Source of the DNA: Merluccius polli
Lineage: Eukaryota > Chordata > Actinopteri > Gadiformes > Merlucciidae
Reading direction: 5' to 3'
Assembly: GCA_030340625.1 (NCBI GenBank)
Contig: JAOPHQ010000622.1
Span: 62,001 to 126,000, forward strand
DNA: 64,000 bases
The translations under genes were made by a program, and so were the position numbers. The first letter of the stretch is position 1, and each line of letters begins with the position of its first letter. Shown here piece after piece: positions 44,634 to 55,077 of the stretch. The notes below the pieces were generated by a model. That model was not told the DNA's origin. It saw only the letters and a list, made by a program, of their open reading frames with translations, and did not search any database.

Positions 44634-46529
44634 ATTGATTCAGTGTAGCATTTTCTGGCAGTGGGCTCATGTTCTCTTCCTCAATGTATTGCATTTACAC
44701 CAGACAAGTCTTTGTTGTCATAGTGCATTATCTGTTTCACTAGGTTTGTGTTAGCTGTCTCAGCTCTAACAGTGCATACACGATGTAGGGTGGTGCTAGT
44801 TATGCGTCCTATTCTGTGTGTTTGCCAAGCCTGTGATTGGGCCTGATTTTTAGTGACGCATTCAAGGTTCTCACACTTCTCCTGTGTCATTTCCTTCCTC
44901 AGTCTGGAAAATGTCTCATCACTCTTCTCCTGTAATTCAGTTGAGCAGAGGCCTCTCAGATTCTCATCATACAGGGCCGCCAGTGGCTCCAGCGGGTCTT
45001 CGTTCTCTTTGTCCGATTCTGATGCGGTGTCTGTGTCACTGCAGTCCAGACTAGTGAGCACAGCTGCCTTGGGTTCTAGTAGTTTTAGTTTCTTGATGTG
45101 TTCATCTGTCACCTCTAAATACATAATACAATAAATGTTAGATAACACATGAAAACAAATTGTGTAGGACACAACATAGTACTGTAGTATAATAGCGATA
45201 ATATAAAAATAAAAATAATAATTGCCTATTTTAAAAATAAAAAAAATCATACCTTTGACATTGACCTTTTGACGTTTTCCTTTGGCTGGTTGCAGTAAGC
45301 CGGTGTCCGTCCACTTTGGCCTTCTAACACAGATTTCACTCAATCTGGCTGCCTTTACCTCTCTTCTGGATGTGAGAAGCCACTGGTTTGTCCCTGAGGT
45401 ACAAGCCTGCTCGGTCTTTCCATACCTGACCCATAGCTCGACTTTGAGCATCAGTGCTGCAGCATGCCTACAGCATGACCCCAAGCTGAGAGAACAAAGA
45501 ACATTGGTTTTAATTTCGAGCAATATAATGTGTTAGACACATTGATTTGAATGGTGATAAAGCTAGAAATGCCCAAATGCACAGCTGTATAGTTGCATAA
45601 ATGAGTTGTGAAATGTTTACAATAACGACAATGACTGAGGTATCGTCTTCAGTCGGCGGGCCAATTGCATTACATTAATTAGGGACATTACACCCCTACA
45701 TTGACACCCCTGTAATAGGCTATTATAATATACTGCATAAATATAAATTGATAGATATATTATTATCAATTACATACCCAGCCATGCAGGTGCAGTTCGC
45801 TGTCAGGATGCAGTTGTTTTTCTTATTCAGAATGACCCAGACATTATAGATCTCCGTCCTCTTCCCTTGTCTTTGACTAGGCAGCACCTTGGTCTTCAGA
45901 GTCACAAAGTTTTCAATTTTGTAATCATGTAAAAGTATGTCCTGAACATGATTGTCTGTGACATAGCTGTAGGCATCCAGTGTTGTGTAGGACTTCAGGC
46001 TCTCTCGGGAATAGAGACTTGGTGTCTCGATCAGGTATGAATGGATGTCCGGCCACTGAAGTCGGGGCCACTTTTTCTCATCATTTATCCACTCACCTGC
46101 CCCTAACGCGTATGGGTCATTAAGACGTATCCCATTCACTAATGTTAATTTATCCGCATAACCAATTTTATCACTCGCTGATAAACTGTTGTAGTAAGCT
46201 GACAACATCGCTAATTTACACCGCAACTGCAAGTTAACCACACGGAGGTAACCATGGCAACCGGTAAAACATTTTTCTTTCTGCAGTCATGCTGCGCGCG
46301 CATCCGCCGTGTTGATAAACAAATAATCCCCCTATAGGCCTAAAGTTAATTTTAGTCTATGTTTGTTCTTTGCAAGTGCCTAGCGACAGACATGTGAGGG
46401 ACTGTAACGAAGTAATATGACGCGGTTATAGACGCCATTAAGTTGCGTGAGTGTGCTAAAGAAGCGTGAATGAGGTTACTTATTTGTAAATTGAGCTCTA
46501 AATATTATTAATGACAAGTGGTCTAATTG

Positions 46530-47377
46530 TGGGAGTGACGACTCCTTATGTAAATATTGAAGAAAGAATTCTTATCATTTCTTGAAAATGTGAAACTGTT
46601 TAGATTAATAAGCTGTTGGCTGAAGTCTAGGGAAAGACTCGCAGGGGCGATGCAAATAATTCTCTAGCCGGGATGCCACCAGGTTTCCCCCTCTGATTCA
46701 GAAGAGCATTGGACAAACTCTGCTCTATCTGACGTCACATTAACAAGTGAACTGCGCATGTGTGGGTTTTAGGAGGAGCTACAGGTTACACAGACGCGTG
46801 GTCACGCCCCTACTGCACTCTTGGAGCTGCAAGGGGGGAGAAGACAGACTGAAGCCAAGTACAATAATTCTGTTTATTGGTGGTCATTACGCAATCATGA
46901 ATTTTATTATCTAGACTTTTAAATTCATAAATAACTATGTTAACAGATGTTTACTGCGATAAAAATTGTTTTTGTGTAAAAGCTGATTGATTATTCTTAA
47001 GCGTCAACTTGTCAGTAATATGAAGCAAGGTGTTCAAATAGACATTAACTCTCTGTTTTATTCTTTTCCTTTATCTACATTTGCACGAGAACCTTAAAGG
47101 AAGGAGGGGACCTCCACGGCCGGGGGGCTCCTTTCCAAAGAAATATCTCGAACGTCTTGTGTGGTGTATAATAATGATGATAATAATAATGATAATACAT
47201 TTATTTGAAGGTGCCTTTCAAGACACACAAGGTCGCCTTACAAAACAAAGTGGTAAGGGGACAACCAGCTCAGTATGTCCCATGGGGATAACAGACTTAG
47301 AGGGCTTAGAATAAAACATAAAGAAAGAAAGCACCGTGATCATTAGAACATTTAAGGATCTGTTGGGACATAGAAAG
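46530..47377 (-). repeat. Module R-C, copy 2 (antisense in provirus B)
   Basis: Inverted partner of 30886-31708 plus 30139-30168. It begins gggagtgacgactcctta and includes gaactgcgcatg, gaggagctacaggttac, tcggggggctcc-like text, the ATT-rich L2-like tail and catggggataacagactt. It ends ttaaggatctgttgggacat. Only 195 bases separate it from the ISL2EU right end, so it lies just after the gag fragment, as in provirus A. Confidence 0.75.
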
Positions 47378-49424
47378 TACACATGTAGAGATCAACTATG
47401 TATTTATGTTTGTTATTTGTTTTTATGTTTTCTGTTGATTTGTTTTCTCTGTGAATTTGTTTTATAACTGTGTTTGTAAAAGTGTTTTAGTGTTTTGTGG
47501 GACAATTAGCAGACCAACAGCTCAGTTAAGTTGGGTACTATTCATTTAAATCAGAAGTTATCTCCTCTACCGCTCGTCCACAGAAGTCCAGGGGTCAACC
47601 AGCGCTGGGGACTCTTTTAAGAGTTCAGGGAAATTCCCCCCTCACCAAACTGAGGTAGTGGGACCCGCCCTAAAAGGACCCTGCGGGAGCGCGGTAGTTA
47701 TTACAATGTAAACACCTGATACGCAGTGTTGGGGTGTACCAATTGAACAAGTCCATCTGTAGGTTGCTTAGTTTACCTCCATAACGAGGTGTCAATTGTC
47801 TTGTCTTTATGTACGATGTTTTGTTTTTGCTCAATACTGCTAACCGTTGCTAAGGCTATGATTCTTCGATGGGCCGGAGTGTTTTTACCTGGGGGACAAA
47901 CACAGGTGCCATTGATAATTAGAGATGACTTGGACGATGACAATGAGGAAATTGAGGTTGGTTTATTTGAGGAGTACCCATTGTAAGTACTCAAAATTAC
48001 TCATGACTATTCAATGACTATGTGTGAACATATACAGTATATATATATTCATTTTTCACTTCATTCACCATATTCACCTATTGTTTGACTCACCTTTGTA
48101 TGCACGTTCGTTTTTATATAACTTTCACATATTGTTTGAACTACTTAGATTAGTAACGATATAAGATAATTTAGTCCATTTAGGATTTGGAAATGCCTGA
48201 TCTATAATGACATAACAGAAACAACTGTCTACATATTGTTTATGTTATATTGTGTCAGATGTTTTTCTGCAAAGATACTGGTTGGTTCTGGTCTCTCTTC
48301 CCCTCAGGACAATGGAGGGAGGTCCATTAGAGAGAGCACAGTTGATCTGGGGCTCCTGCCCTAAATGGACTCAGAGACACATATCTGGACATTGAAATGG
48401 ACTGCAAACACGAAATGAACAGCAGGAACATTGCTTCCTGTTACCAGCGGTTGATCATAATTTTCATACTAGGAAGCAACATGGCTGACAGTCTTACCTA
48501 AATGTGATGTGTTTTTACACACTATATTTTCTATTTTCTTTTTGATTCCTTTACTGATTGATTTCTTTACAAGTGATTGGTGTTGACAGTTGTTAACACT
48601 CTGTAATGATGATTTGTTGTGCATTTGACAGTGATTCGATTGACGAGAAGTGCCTCATCCTGATTGGCTTGTGGGTGAGATCTTCTCTAGATTTACATCT
48701 CCTAGAGGTGGGTTTTCGACTGGATGATGGTAACCCGACCTGGACAGACCTCTCTTCAGCTGCTGTATGGCTAACTGGGAAGAGCTCTTCCGGTGGGGCG
48801 AGACTAGCTCATGAATTTGGCCTTATTAGAACAATTGAATAAGTTTACCTAGTCTAAAAGTAAATAAAAATAATGTGGGCATAAGATTCAAAGGTAACGC
48901 TAGAAGACTAAATTAGTTGTTCCAAAATGCTTGATAAACTAGGACCTAGAATCACTGTCATATATATATATTTTATGTTATTATCATCAATATATAAAGG
49001 ACAATACAAGCGGGAAGTATGAATGAAACATGCTTAACTTTTTGTTAGTTTCCCGTGACTTCTTCAAAGTCACGAGGGGGGAATAAGTAGAGTATTTTCT
49101 GTTATACATTTACAGGTTGTTCTCCTTATTTCTTTTGTTCATCATATTCACTCATCCTTATCATAAAGAATGCTTCTGCTCTAGGAGAGGAACACAGAGG
49201 TGTCCTCTTACAACTTAGAGACATAGATAAACCTAAAGGCTAAAGGTGTAAATTAAAGGAGACAGACATCCCTAAGTGCTAATTGTTTATGTTAAGAGCT
49301 CTCCCCCATGTCCTGGGACCTTGAGGTTATCTTGGTCGTAAAATCTAAACATTATCTGCTCGCTGGGTGTAGAGTTCGGAAACAGCCATATCTTGCTTTC
49401 CATGTGTTTTGTTGAAATAGATTG
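47378..49424. other. Unassigned 2-kb insertion in provirus B
   Basis: Alignment by eye with provirus A leaves this stretch without counterpart: A passes directly from ggacacagagagt to gatttcattttg. I see no coding frame worth calling. A purine tract (cacgaggggggaataag, 49071-49087) and a (TA)n run near 48961 are the only landmarks. It may be a further mobile element. Confidence 0.45.
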
Positions 49425-49739
49425 CATTTTGATTTTCATTTTGATTTTGTTTCTGTTTCTGTTTTAGTTTTTGTGTTTTATTTGTTTAATTGTCGAATTT
49501 GCTTAAGTCAGACAAATGTTCTTTGAACATAAAGTAATCATTGGAAAGTACTTCAGCAATCTGTTGGGAAGGGATCCAATGCACAAGCTAGATAGATTGA
49601 CATTAGGAAGAATTGGGATTACCTTGCAAACGCCAACGCCTAATGCTGTTATGCTGTTTAATATCTTTATTTATTAGCTTCGTCTACTGCCGCGTCAAAA
49701 ATACAGCGTCAACGCCGTGTGGTGCAGCAGTTACGCATC

Positions 49740-49885
49740 AAACAGCGGTTAGGTTTCATTCTCAGTCACAAGGAATGGTGGAAAGAGAGAGCCAAAGGTC
49801 GAACCACCAAGGAGGGTGGAGCCAGGTGACCAGGTGTACCTGAGAGTGTTCAGGGGACAGTGGAGCGCCCCGACTTGATCAGGCT
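49740..49885 (+). pseudogene. Integrase remnant of provirus B
   Basis: In one frame, RFHSQSQGMVER (49751-49790) resembles the integrase stretch around the catalytic glutamate. In another, EPGDQVYLRVFRGQWSAP (49819-49870) resembles the C-terminal DNA-binding domain. The two are almost fused, so an internal deletion is likely. Stops follow at once. Confidence 0.5.
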
Positions 49886-50743
49886 GGGTTACTGAGAGTA
49901 GTACCTGATTTCCTGGAATTCAGCACCTGTGTCTAGGAGGATGTTGCATCTGATTTACTTGAATGATGAATTATTAAAAGTACAGTGTGGGTCATGATTG
50001 TCATTGCAATGCATTGTTTAAGTTCGGATGTGTTATGCTGTTTTCCCATGATTGCTTTAATAATGAGACTGCTGAATTTCTTTGGTGCTACTGGAATATG
50101 TTCTGACTACTGGTACGGCCGAGTTGATGAGTGGGTCCACGGGCGAGGCACACATGGGTTCGTGCTAGTAACCTTGACGTGTGAGCCTTGCCCATGGCCG
50201 GGAAGATGGACATTCAATTCATGAACTGTCCGATCTGAGGTCGGCTACGGAAACGGGAGCTAACACTGCGACGATGGTTGAGGACCCTGCGTGCATGGAG
50301 ACCATCTGGGCCATTGGCAACCATGCATGCCTGCAGGGTGTTCGATTTTGTGTTATTCATGCATAGAAGTATTTGAAGGGATTTCTTGTGATGAATACAT
50401 ATATATATATATATATATATGTGCCTTTGTGTCCTCATGATACTGTGACGGTATGACATATTGATTGTATGATGTGTTGATAATTTGTCTACTGTTTGTT
50501 GGCTATGGCCCATGTATTCTTTGAGACACAGCAAGGTGAATGCCGTTCCACATTAGGGATGCGACAGGTTTTCCTCCTGTTTAGTGGGGGGTTTTCCCGA
50601 ACTAAGTCGGTTGGTGATGTTGATGTTGATCCACGGTAACCAATCCGGGGTTTTTTTTCTTTTCGCTTAAATTTATACTCACCACTTTTATATCTCATAT
50701 GATACATTGCACGAGTAATTCGTAGTATGGTCATCAGTGATGA
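49886..50743. other. 3' end of provirus B interior, no gene
   Basis: Env would be expected here but no envelope similarity is visible. A (TA)n run lies at 50398-50420. Confidence 0.45.
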
Positions 50744-50755
50744 CCAAGGGGGGAC
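50744..50755 (+). promoter_or_regulatory. Polypurine tract of provirus B
   Basis: ccaaggggggac directly precedes the TG of the 3' LTR, as expected for the plus-strand primer. Confidence 0.75.
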
Positions 50756-51158
50756 TGTGACGAATAATTAACAGCACATACAACAACAGGCTGTAATATC
50801 CTCACATAGCCACAAGGGAATAGGACCAAATATGTTGTAAGCTGTATTAACCGCACCTGGCCACAAGATGGCAGCACATAATACACCTGGAGGCGGACGC
50901 TCAACACTAGCCAATCAAAACATATTACGCGTCATAGAGGCCACGCCTGCCAAGGTACTATCGAGCGCACACAAGCAGGAGAGGGCAGAAACTCTATAGG
51001 CAGCGTATCTATTAGATATCCAGCTAAGAGTCGCTCCACGCGTGAATGATACAATTCCTCTCCTTTTGCTTCATAGATAATAGACCGAAACCTAAAACAA
51101 ATAAAGTGAGTTAAAAGCGATCCTGTGTCGGCGGCCTTCTTCCTCAAAGAACACAACA
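50756..51158 (+). repeat. 3' LTR-B
   Basis: Partner of 38345-38747 with about seven substitutions, including the adjacent pair gttact/gtgagt near the end. It is followed by ggat, matching the base quartet left of the 5' LTR. Confidence 0.92.
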
Positions 51159-51199
51159 GGATTTGGGTAAGAAAATACCTTAACCATGCATCACTAGGC

Positions 51200-51450
51200 A
51201 GCAGGGACCCCACTATTCATCACAGGGGCCCCAGCCTGCAGGTTGTGGTTCCAACAGAGCCCACTATTCATCACAGGGGCCCCAACCTGCAGGTTGTGGT
51301 TCCAACGGGGCCCACTATTCATCACAGGGGCCCCAGCCTGCAGGTTATGTTTCCAACGGGGCCCACTATTCATCACAGGGGCCCCAGCCTGCCGGTTGTG
51401 TTTCCACTGGGGCCCACTATTCATCAAAGGGGCCCAATATTCATCACAGG
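51200..51450 (+). repeat. 51-bp tandem repeat
   Basis: Four full units and shortened end units of cactattcatcacaggggc plus cccagcctgcaggttgtggt. The 51-bp length keeps all frames open. The composite hAT is inserted in this array. Confidence 0.93.
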
Positions 51451-51599
51451 TAGGGCTGAACGATATGGACAAAATTTCATATCTCAATATTCATGCCAGA
51501 TATCTCGATATCGATACGATACGATATGACTATGGGTTCGGTGAAAACATTCACATTTTAAAGCATTTTTCAGAAAAATAAAAACATAATACAAAAGAA

Positions 51600-52001
51600 T
51601 GTAGAAAGTGCAGTTTCTTCAGTTAAGTAATGTACAAACATGACCTATTGTATGTCTCAAAAACATACATTTTGTTTAATGTTTAAAATCAATGCTTTAA
51701 TTTCCTGTAAAATGGTCAGATTTGCTCAGCAGCACATCAAGTTGTTGGGGGCATAAATACAGCTCCAATCCAATAAAAACAGGGATTTTAAAGCAAAACA
51801 ATGGCTTCTCTCATCATAAAACCCAATGTCAGTTGAAGTCCTCCAGTCTTAACACACTGTTTACTACAAGAACACTTAAAGCACCAGCACCCTGTAGTTC
51901 TTTGGGGTTTTCTTTGTAAGGGGGGGGGGTGGCAGTACGAGGATCATGGAATGGTCAGGGGGGCATTTGCTCAAAAAAGGTTGAGAACCACTGCTCTAGA
52001 G

Positions 52002-52033
<32 letters not shown>

Positions 52034-52630
52034 ACGCGGGCCAGAGCCACGAAGACTTTGGCGGGGCCAATCTGAGGACCTCACTAAGCCATCCAATTGG
52101 TAGTAGCGACGGGCGGTGTGTGCAAAGGGCAGTGTGTAAGCTGTCACCTGATAGCCGTGCCTACAGTAGAACAGTGCCAGACCGATACAGTGTCACTCTT
52201 ACTTTCAACACCCCTATACATGTGGCCTTACTGTAGAACATTTGTCCCCAATTACTCCTGCTTAGAAGGGCCCCTGAGTGCTATCGCCCACGGGCCAGGA
52301 CTGACTCCCGGATAGGCATTGGCCTGTCATTTGCATCCCCACCGCCACGCCACCACCTGCATCCCGACCGTCTCCGGTCTCGGCCCCAGCCCAAGCTCCG
52401 GTCCTCACCGTGCCGGTGATGACCCGGCCTGCTGCTCCAGCCCAGCGGGCACCATGTCAGCCTGCTCCTTAGTCTGCTCCCAACATGGACCCAGCGGACG
52501 AAGTCCAGGAGGTGCTCTGAGACCTCCGGGATGTCATGCTCCGGGCCACCATCCCTGAGAGCCAGCCTGGAGCTAGCACTCATTCAGATGAGCTAGCTTT
52601 ATGTTTCAGAGCTGCTAATGATCAATCTAG
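51600..52630. other. Left cargo segment, no gene called
   Basis: The first ~150 bases repeat the hAT subterminal region of 55900-56050. A short gttgagaaccactgctctaga (51989-52010) resembles the terminal inverted repeat of a Charlie-type hAT. From 52300 the DNA becomes GC-rich and proline-coding. There is an ATG context at 52482 (aacatggacccagcg) with a stop after 11 codons. Confidence 0.4.
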
Positions 52631-53180
52631 CCTTTGTCTCTGCTAGCTGTCAGACTGCCTCCCAGCCAGCTAGCCTCCATAGCGCTAGTCTCTAGCACTA
52701 ACCCACAGCCTGCTCCCCAGTTAGTTAATTCCCTTGTTAGTCCAGTTGTTCATCCCCAGCCCGCTGACCCACAGCCTGCTAGTCCTCTGCCCACATGTGG
52801 ACTCTGTGGGAGTACAGAAAACCTCCTTAGGTGCAGTAGGTGCCAGATCTCCTTTTACTGTAGCAAACAACATCAGAAACGGCACTGGAGAGAACACCAG
52901 CTCACCTGTCAGGAGGTTGGTTTCCCTCACCACCAGCCCGCTAACCCTAAGCCTGTACCCTTGCCTGCTAGCCCCCAGTCCAGCGCTCCAGTCTCTCCCC
53001 TGCCCAGCACTCCAGTCTCTTCTCTGCCCAGCACTCCAGTCTCTCCCCTGCCTAGCACTCCAGTCTCTCCCCTGCCCAGTGCTCCAGAGTTTCCAGTGCC
53101 CAGCACTCCAGAGTCTACACTACCCAGTGCCTCTACTGAAGCCCAGCCAGCTCCGGCTCCGCCGGAGGAGGTTGTTGAGG
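52628..53180 (+). pseudogene. Open frame with EGLN1-type MYND zinc finger
   Basis: The frame opens after a TAG at 52628 and has no ATG before the domain, so it is an exon or fragment. A Pro/Ser-rich lead precedes a MYND finger (about 52793-52917) with CGLC, CSRC, FYC, HQKRH and a final C. ENLLRCSRC and SFYCSK followed by HQ, with His in place of the usual sixth Cys ligand, closely resemble the MYND finger of the HIF prolyl hydroxylase EGLN1. That domain binds proteins with PXLE motifs. A tail of nine-residue LPSTPVSP repeats follows (27-bp DNA repeats, 52985-53130). Past 53180 the frame reads antisense gypsy sequence, so the natural end is lost. I infer a captured or retroelement-borne domain. 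Confidence 0.65.
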
Positions 53181-53189
53181 AGGTGGTAG

Positions 53190-53500
53190 TCAATGCAGAA
53201 AAGCCAGGTGTCGTCCTTCTTTTTAACTAGGACAGCTGGAGCTGCCCAGGGGCTACTGGAGGGCTCGATGCCCGCCTCCGCCATCTCCTTGATCTTTTGT
53301 TCTGCAGCAACCCGCTTGGCGAAGGGCAGCTGACGGGGGCAGAGGCGGATGGGGCGTGCATCACCGGTGTCGATGTCATGCTGTACCAGACTGGTGTGTT
53401 TACTACTCGTCCCTGGCTGCGAAGATGTCGGCAAACAGCTCCAGTAGCTCCCGCAGCTGGCGTCTCTGGTCAGTCTCAAGGCCTTCGCTACTCCTCTGGT
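53190..53500 (-). pseudogene. Gypsy RT N-terminal fragment
   Basis: The frame encodes the first part of a Ty3/gypsy reverse transcriptase: a QHDIDTGDARPIR entry block, a KEMAEAGIEPSSSPWAAP block, and VLVKKKDDTWLFCIDY with its LLNN continuation. It is cut before the catalytic motif. It is read opposite to the MYND frame. Confidence 0.82.
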
Positions 53501-53549
53501 ACAGGTCGTCAACAGCTTGCTAAGTCTCGGCAGATGGCGGTTTGCTGGT

Positions 53550-53770
53550 GATGGCCGGTGATGGCTGGTGGCATGCAGGACCCTCTGGCTGGCGATGGTG
53601 ATACAGTGGACCCTCTGGATGGTGGCGATGGCATGGAGAACCCTCCCACTGGCGGTGATGATGTGGTGGACCCCCTGGATGATGGTGGTGGTACGGAGGA
53701 CCCTCTGGCTGGCGGTGGTGGCACTGTGGACCCTCCAGGGCGGACCAGAGAAATGGTAGACTCCATGTCC
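53550..53770 (+). repeat. ~30-bp tandem repeat (ggaccctctggctgg)
   Basis: Seven or so imperfect units of ggcggtggtggtacggagga plus ccctctggct, between the gag and pol parts of the gypsy fragment. Long frames on both strands result from it. Confidence 0.88.
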
Positions 53771-53779
53771 CCCAGGGCT

Positions 53780-54065
53780 TGGGCATCATCGGCATAAGCA
53801 CAGCGGCTGAAACAGTGCTGTATTGCTCTTTTGATGGCTGGCCAGTGGAACCGCTGTTCCAGTTGGATGTCTGTGAGAATCTATAGGGCTTTGCCCTCCA
53901 AAGCAAGGGCGACTTGGACTGCCGTCTCTTCTGCTGGCTGTGTGTCGCTGGTCCTGTCGGGTAGGCCAGCAGTGTAGGCAAGTATACATTTGTCTTCGAT
54001 CGCCCCGCTTTAATGGCTTGCATGCGCGTGATGAGTCCATCTATGTCTCTCAGCGTAGCTGTCAT
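53780..54065 (-). pseudogene. Gypsy gag remnant
   Basis: Minus-strand frames contain a VEAIKAGR-like N-terminal stretch and an EGKAL...DIQLEQRFHW block like the capsid of vertebrate gypsy elements. Stops and frame changes are frequent. The call rests on its position between primer-binding site and pol. Confidence 0.45.
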
Positions 54066-54070
54066 CCTGA

Positions 54071-54088
54071 ATCCCACTTCTGACACCA
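54071..54088 (-). promoter_or_regulatory. tRNA-Leu primer-binding site of gypsy fragment
   Basis: The minus strand reads TGGTGTCAGAAGTGGGAT, matching the 3' end of a vertebrate tRNA-Leu. It lies one base from the LTR. Confidence 0.8.
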
Positions 54089-54089
54089 A

Positions 54090-54404
54090 TGTAGTAAACT
54101 AAGGTTTTTCAGTGGCATGAACTTACACAGATAAATTATCCCAGTTGATTTAGCAACCCCTATGCTCTCAAAAAGCACGGCCAGGAAAATGCTATTTTTA
54201 TTAGCTGCAAAAACAGAACACCAACCAACTACGCATGCTCCTTACACTTTCTGACGCGATTTTACGAGCAGTACATATAACTTTATTCACATTATAAACA
54301 CGCCCTCTTCATAACAGCAACTGTACTTGGAACACTGTAGAGTTAGCGTGACAAACAGTAAAACAATTAACTTAGGAAAACTCTACCCCCGACACGCTAC
54401 ACAA
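54090..54404 (-). repeat. 5' LTR of gypsy fragment
   Basis: About 315 bp with inverted tips TGTAG and CTACA. It directly adjoins the primer-binding site. There is no second copy in the window. Confidence 0.7.
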
Positions 54405-55077
54405 ACTTCATTTAGGCCTATAGGTTATAACAGTGTAAAACCACATTACAAAACATGGTTTTACCAAGAAACAACTTACTAACAAAGATCAAATAAGAAA
54501 AAAACACAAACCGCAACATTCAGAGCTATCAATGAATATCATGACCCAACCCCCAACTTGGAAAACTTGGATCCAAATCAGATTTTAAAAAATCATTGAG
54601 TTAATGCTTTGACAGACATATAAACAGACACAGATAATTACTTGCTGTTTATTTATTTGGACAAATTTGTAGTCTACTTCATGAAAAAATGTAGGCCTTA
54701 CTTTTTATTTATTATAATGTATTTAGGCTATTCTTTTGTTGAGAAGGTATGAAATATGGGATGATAACACCTACACAGTGAATTGCCACAGTTTTAATGG
54801 ATGTCATGACCATGTTGTGTAAAATAACTGTATGCATCCATATAGGGTGATGATCTTTCCCAGGACTTTTGCGTCACTATAGTTGACGCATTTCCATGCA
54901 GCGTCAATATTGTCAACGCATTTTCACCTTTCTACCTACACCAGCTAAGCCTAAGGCTACTAACCCTATGCCTAACACTAAGCTCATCCCTAAGCCTAAA
55001 CCTCAACCTAACCCAATGCCTGACCCTAAAAGTACAGTAGAAATGCCGTATTGAATGCATCTCATGTGACGCATTGG
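54405..55077. other. AT-rich cargo, degenerate CCTAA-like tract
   Basis: No gene is seen. At 54940-55030 a loose tandem of cctaa-type hexamers (ccctaagcctaaacctcaac) resembles degenerate telomeric sequence. Confidence 0.45.

Larger units (their letters stand above)
43020..46208 (-). pseudogene. SWIM-YqaJ-PHD nuclease gene of ISL2EU
   Basis: Three exons on the minus strand. Exon 1 (46208-45778) ends in CTCMAG at a GT donor. Exon 2 (45485-45253) begins LGSCCRH after a cag acceptor, and splicing completes a SWIM zinc finger (CxC...CxH). Exon 3 (about 45114-43020) has an acidic linker and then a YqaJ/lambda-exonuclease fold with LGASPDG, EIKCPY and YYHQVQ, which supply the catalytic Asp, Glu-x-Lys and Gln. 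A C4HC3 PHD-like finger follows (CFHC, CAKC, HYEC, CEQC). A MITE (43615-44633) interrupts exon 3 just upstream of YqaJ. One in-frame TGA lies after VNAIH, near 44690, at a tryptophan-like position. Confidence 0.85.
40814..46333. mobile_element. ISL2EU (IS4EU) DNA transposon
   Basis: The ends are inverted, agagggattat at the left and ataatccccct at the right (one mismatch). Both are flanked by a 2-bp AT duplication (40812-40813 and 46334-46335). Inside are two convergent genes: a THAP-HTH-DDE transposase on the plus strand and a SWIM-YqaJ-PHD protein on the minus strand. That pair is what I know of the ISL2EU superfamily. The element is inserted in provirus B and itself carries a LINE (about 41110-42131) and a Harbinger-type MITE (43615-44633). 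Without them it is about 3.5 kb. Confidence 0.85.
38345..51158 (+). mobile_element. Provirus B, defective endogenous retrovirus
   Basis: Bounded by two plus-strand LTR-B copies (38345-38747 and 50756-51158) that differ at only about seven of 403 positions. It is flanked by ggat on both sides (38341-38344 and 51159-51162), the 4-bp duplication typical of gamma-like retroviruses. In order it contains a tRNA-Trp primer-binding site, a leader with tandem repeats, a self-inserted solo LTR-B and a gag fragment. An ISL2EU transposon, module R-C, about 2 kb of unassigned insertion, an integrase remnant and a polypurine tract follow. No protease, reverse transcriptase or env is recognised. Confidence 0.85.
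53181..54404 (-). mobile_element. Truncated gypsy retrotransposon
   Basis: Minus-strand order: an LTR (54404-54090), a tRNA-Leu primer-binding site, a gag stretch with an EGKAL block, a ~30-bp tandem repeat region, then the start of pol ending abruptly near 53181. The rest of pol and the second LTR are absent. The broken end abuts the MYND frame. Confidence 0.75.

Noticed and set aside
47789..48842. Possible small host genes
   Set aside because: The frames have no recognisable domains and lie in a presumed insertion within provirus B; not supported.
51125..51529. Pro/His-rich 97-134-residue frames
   Set aside because: Created by the 51-bp repeat.
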